NCBI GenBank assembly: GCA_036272055.1 | Contig: DATAZL010000096.1 | Location: 1 to 64,000 of the forward strand | Reading direction: 5' to 3' | DNA from: DASZVB01 sp036272055 | GTDB taxonomy: Bacteria; Myxococcota_A; Polyangia; Polyangiales; Polyangiaceae | Length of the DNA: 64,000 nt | In this document: positions 62,700 through 64,000 of the stretch, in pieces | How positions within the stretch are numbered: position 1 is the first letter of the stretch | Layout: each line of letters opens with the position of its first letter | The notes under the pieces: model-generated | Database searches by the model: none | The model's input: the letters and a program-made list of their open reading frames with translations, nothing else | Told to the model about the DNA's origin: nothing | Program-made: the position numbers and the translations under genes

Positions 62700-63908
62700 C
62701 TACTTCGAGGACGTGCCGGCGGTGAGATCCTGATCGTAGATGCCGCCGCCGCCGGGCGCCGGATAGTACGTTCCAGTGAAGATACACATCTCGTTGGTGT
62801 TGGCGGACTCGCCGAACTTCAACGTCTTGCCGGTGTCGTTGTTGTAGGAGCAAGCCCACTTGATGGTCGTGCCATTGGCAAGCGCGATGGCCGGGTCGAA
62901 CGCGGCGGGCATCGGCTCGTTCCAGTCGTCGGTCTGGTAGAGCTGGGTCGTCTTGCCGTCGGCACCGACCGCGGTGCCGGAGAAGTGCGTTCCGCGCCGG
63001 TGCATGTGACCGGACGCGGCGAGCAGGTTCACGTCCTGCGGGAGCTTGTAGGTGAATGACTGCGTGCTCGTGCCGGGCGGGACCTTCACGCCGACCGAGT
63101 TCAGGAACACCGACGCGGCGAGGTTCTTCACCTGGTCGGCGGCGACGTATTTCATCGTCACGACGAGGCTCGCCTGGATCGGATCGGTCGTGGTGTTGAG
63201 GTAGTGCACCATCACACGCGGCGTCTCGTTGCTGTTGAAGGCCTGCCCGAGACCATCCGGATACGTGAACTCCTGCTCCGGCGACTGTGCCGCGTGAACG
63301 AAGGGATGAAACTCCGTGCCGCCGCTCGGGCAATCGACGAGCGGCCCCTTGGTGTTGCCCGCACCGAGGTTCGGTGTGCCTCCGTAGAAGCCGTCGGTCG
63401 TCAGCCGGAACACGAACATGTGGTGCGACCCCATGGTCATCACCGACTTGCTCTCGAGGATCGCGATGTTCCCGCTGAACGGATTCGGGAAATCCTGGCA
63501 CTTGTAGAACTCGCCACCCGGGGGCACCGAGAATCCGTCCATCTGGAAGGTCGCATCTTGCGGGACGGTCATCGTCACCGGCGCGCCGCCGGCTCCGGCT
63601 CCGGCGCTCCCCGTCGCGCCGCCCGCACCAGGCGCACCGCCGATTACCGCGGCGCCGCCCGCACCGATCGCGCCGCCCGCGGCGATCACGCCGCCTGCGC
63701 CGGAACCGACCGCGCCGCCCGCACCGATTGCCCCACCGCTCGTGCTCACCGCTCCTCCGGCGCCCGGAGTCGTTCCACCCGTGCCCGACGCTTCCACGCC
63801 GGAGTCCGAGCCGCCGCAAGCGACCATCGAGAGAGTCAGAGCCGAGAGAGTGAGAGACCTGATGAACACGCTGTTTGATTGCCTCCGGCGTTCGCGACCG
63901 AGCGCCAT
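62700..63908 (-). CDS. lipoprotein copper type II monooxygenase-like (PHM/DBH family)
   Basis: This is a 402-residue lipoprotein. Signal residues about 14-30 end in SMVAC (Cys31). A Gly/Ala-rich linker spans about 40-110. The rest matches the two-copper monooxygenase fold of peptidylglycine and dopamine hydroxylases. First-copper ligands are His162, His163 (SHHMFVF) and His235 (VMVHYLN). Second-copper ligands are His301, His303 (GHMHRRG) and Met374 (NEMCIF). Four cysteines (C137, C193, C353, C375) could pair. The complete ligand set suggests an active oxygenase or a copper-binding sensor at the cell surface. The substrate is unknown. Confidence 0.82.
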   Translation of the reverse strand: MALGRERRRQSNSVFIRSLTLSALTLSMVACGGSDSGVEASGTGGTTPGAGGAVSTSGGAIGAGGAVGSGAGGVIAAGGAIGAGGAAVIGGAPGAGGATGSAGAGAGGAPVTMTVPQDATFQMDGFSVPPGGEFYKCQDFPNPFSGNIAILESKSVMTMGSHHMFVFRLTTDGFYGGTPNLGAGNTKGPLVDCPSGGTEFHPFVHAAQSPEQEFTYPDGLGQAFNSNETPRVMVHYLNTTTDPIQASLVVTMKYVAADQVKNLAASVFLNSVGVKVPPGTSTQSFTYKLPQDVNLLAASGHMHRRGTHFSGTAVGADGKTTQLYQTDDWNEPMPAAFDPAIALANGTTIKWACSYNNDTGKTLKFGESANTNEMCIFTGTYYPAPGGGGIYDQDLTAGTSSK

Positions 63909-64000
63909 GCTGTGCGAGCTCCAGCGCCCGCTAGAACGAGTCTTCCGACATTCGACGGAAGCGCAAGTCCGAGGGACGAAAGAATACGAAAGAGAGCCGC

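Overview
The window is high-GC bacterial chromosome with dense, often overlapping genes. The gene types point to Myxococcota, most likely the Polyangia side: a long Ser/Thr kinase fused to an ATPase/TPR-like signalling module, many lipoproteins with Gly/Ser/Ala-rich linkers, a Cys-rich CxxC-ladder protein, an HNH-endonuclease relic and a four-helix-bundle relic of kinds common in that phylum, a pal-tolQRAB cluster, and an alternative complex III operon. No rRNA, tRNA, integrase, IS transposase or CRISPR array was seen.

Layout. 0-7.8 kb: a secreted alpha/beta hydrolase, a decayed HNH-endonuclease gene, then surface-polysaccharide genes (NodB deacetylase, membrane protein, MBOAT O-acyltransferase, and a TerB-like domain fused to a polyprenyl-phosphate sugar transferase) and two lipoproteins. 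7.9-10.1 kb: groES-groEL with a near-perfect CIRCE operator, a promoter and a terminator. 10.2-13.1 kb: a coupled pair of unknown conserved proteins and two lipoproteins, one with a VWA domain. 13.3-24.6 kb (minus strand): acyl-CoA dehydrogenase, glutamate-cysteine ligase, and a five-gene MoxR/VWA operon (coiled-coil membrane protein, MoxR ATPase, DUF58, and two VWA membrane proteins). 24.8-28.1 kb: a response regulator with a His/Asp-rich linker and a histone-H1-like tail, two intergenic three-hairpin repeats, a lipoprotein, a DUF4349 protein and a small membrane protein.

28.3-39.9 kb is the metabolic centrepiece: one plus-strand operon of alternative complex III (actA-F) running into a caa3-type cytochrome oxidase (coxB-A-C-D), with two extra small membrane proteins. 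Together these pass electrons from quinol to a pentaheme cytochrome, a monoheme cytochrome, the heme c of CoxB and then oxygen. 39.9-46 kb: an MBL hydrolase, an SPFH/zinc-ribbon membrane protein, a truncated four-helix-bundle gene, a DinG-like helicase and a PilZ protein. 46-51 kb: an unknown protein, a PpiD/SurA-like chaperone whose start abuts a strong hairpin, an M16 peptidase, a lipoprotein and ilvE. 51-53.2 kb: repeat-rich spacers around three small genes, one Cys-rich. 53.5-58.2 kb: pal-tolQ-tolR-tolA-tolB and a MerR regulator. 58.4-64 kb: the giant kinase, and a lipoprotein resembling peptidylglycine/dopamine-type copper monooxygenases with all six copper ligands.

The observations most worth following are the H1-tailed response regulator, the family of intergenic three-hairpin repeats (sequence differs between copies but the fold layout is kept), the TerB-sugar-transferase and SPFH-zinc-ribbon fusions, the complete-ligand copper monooxygenase lipoprotein, and the start-codon hairpin at 46493-46522.
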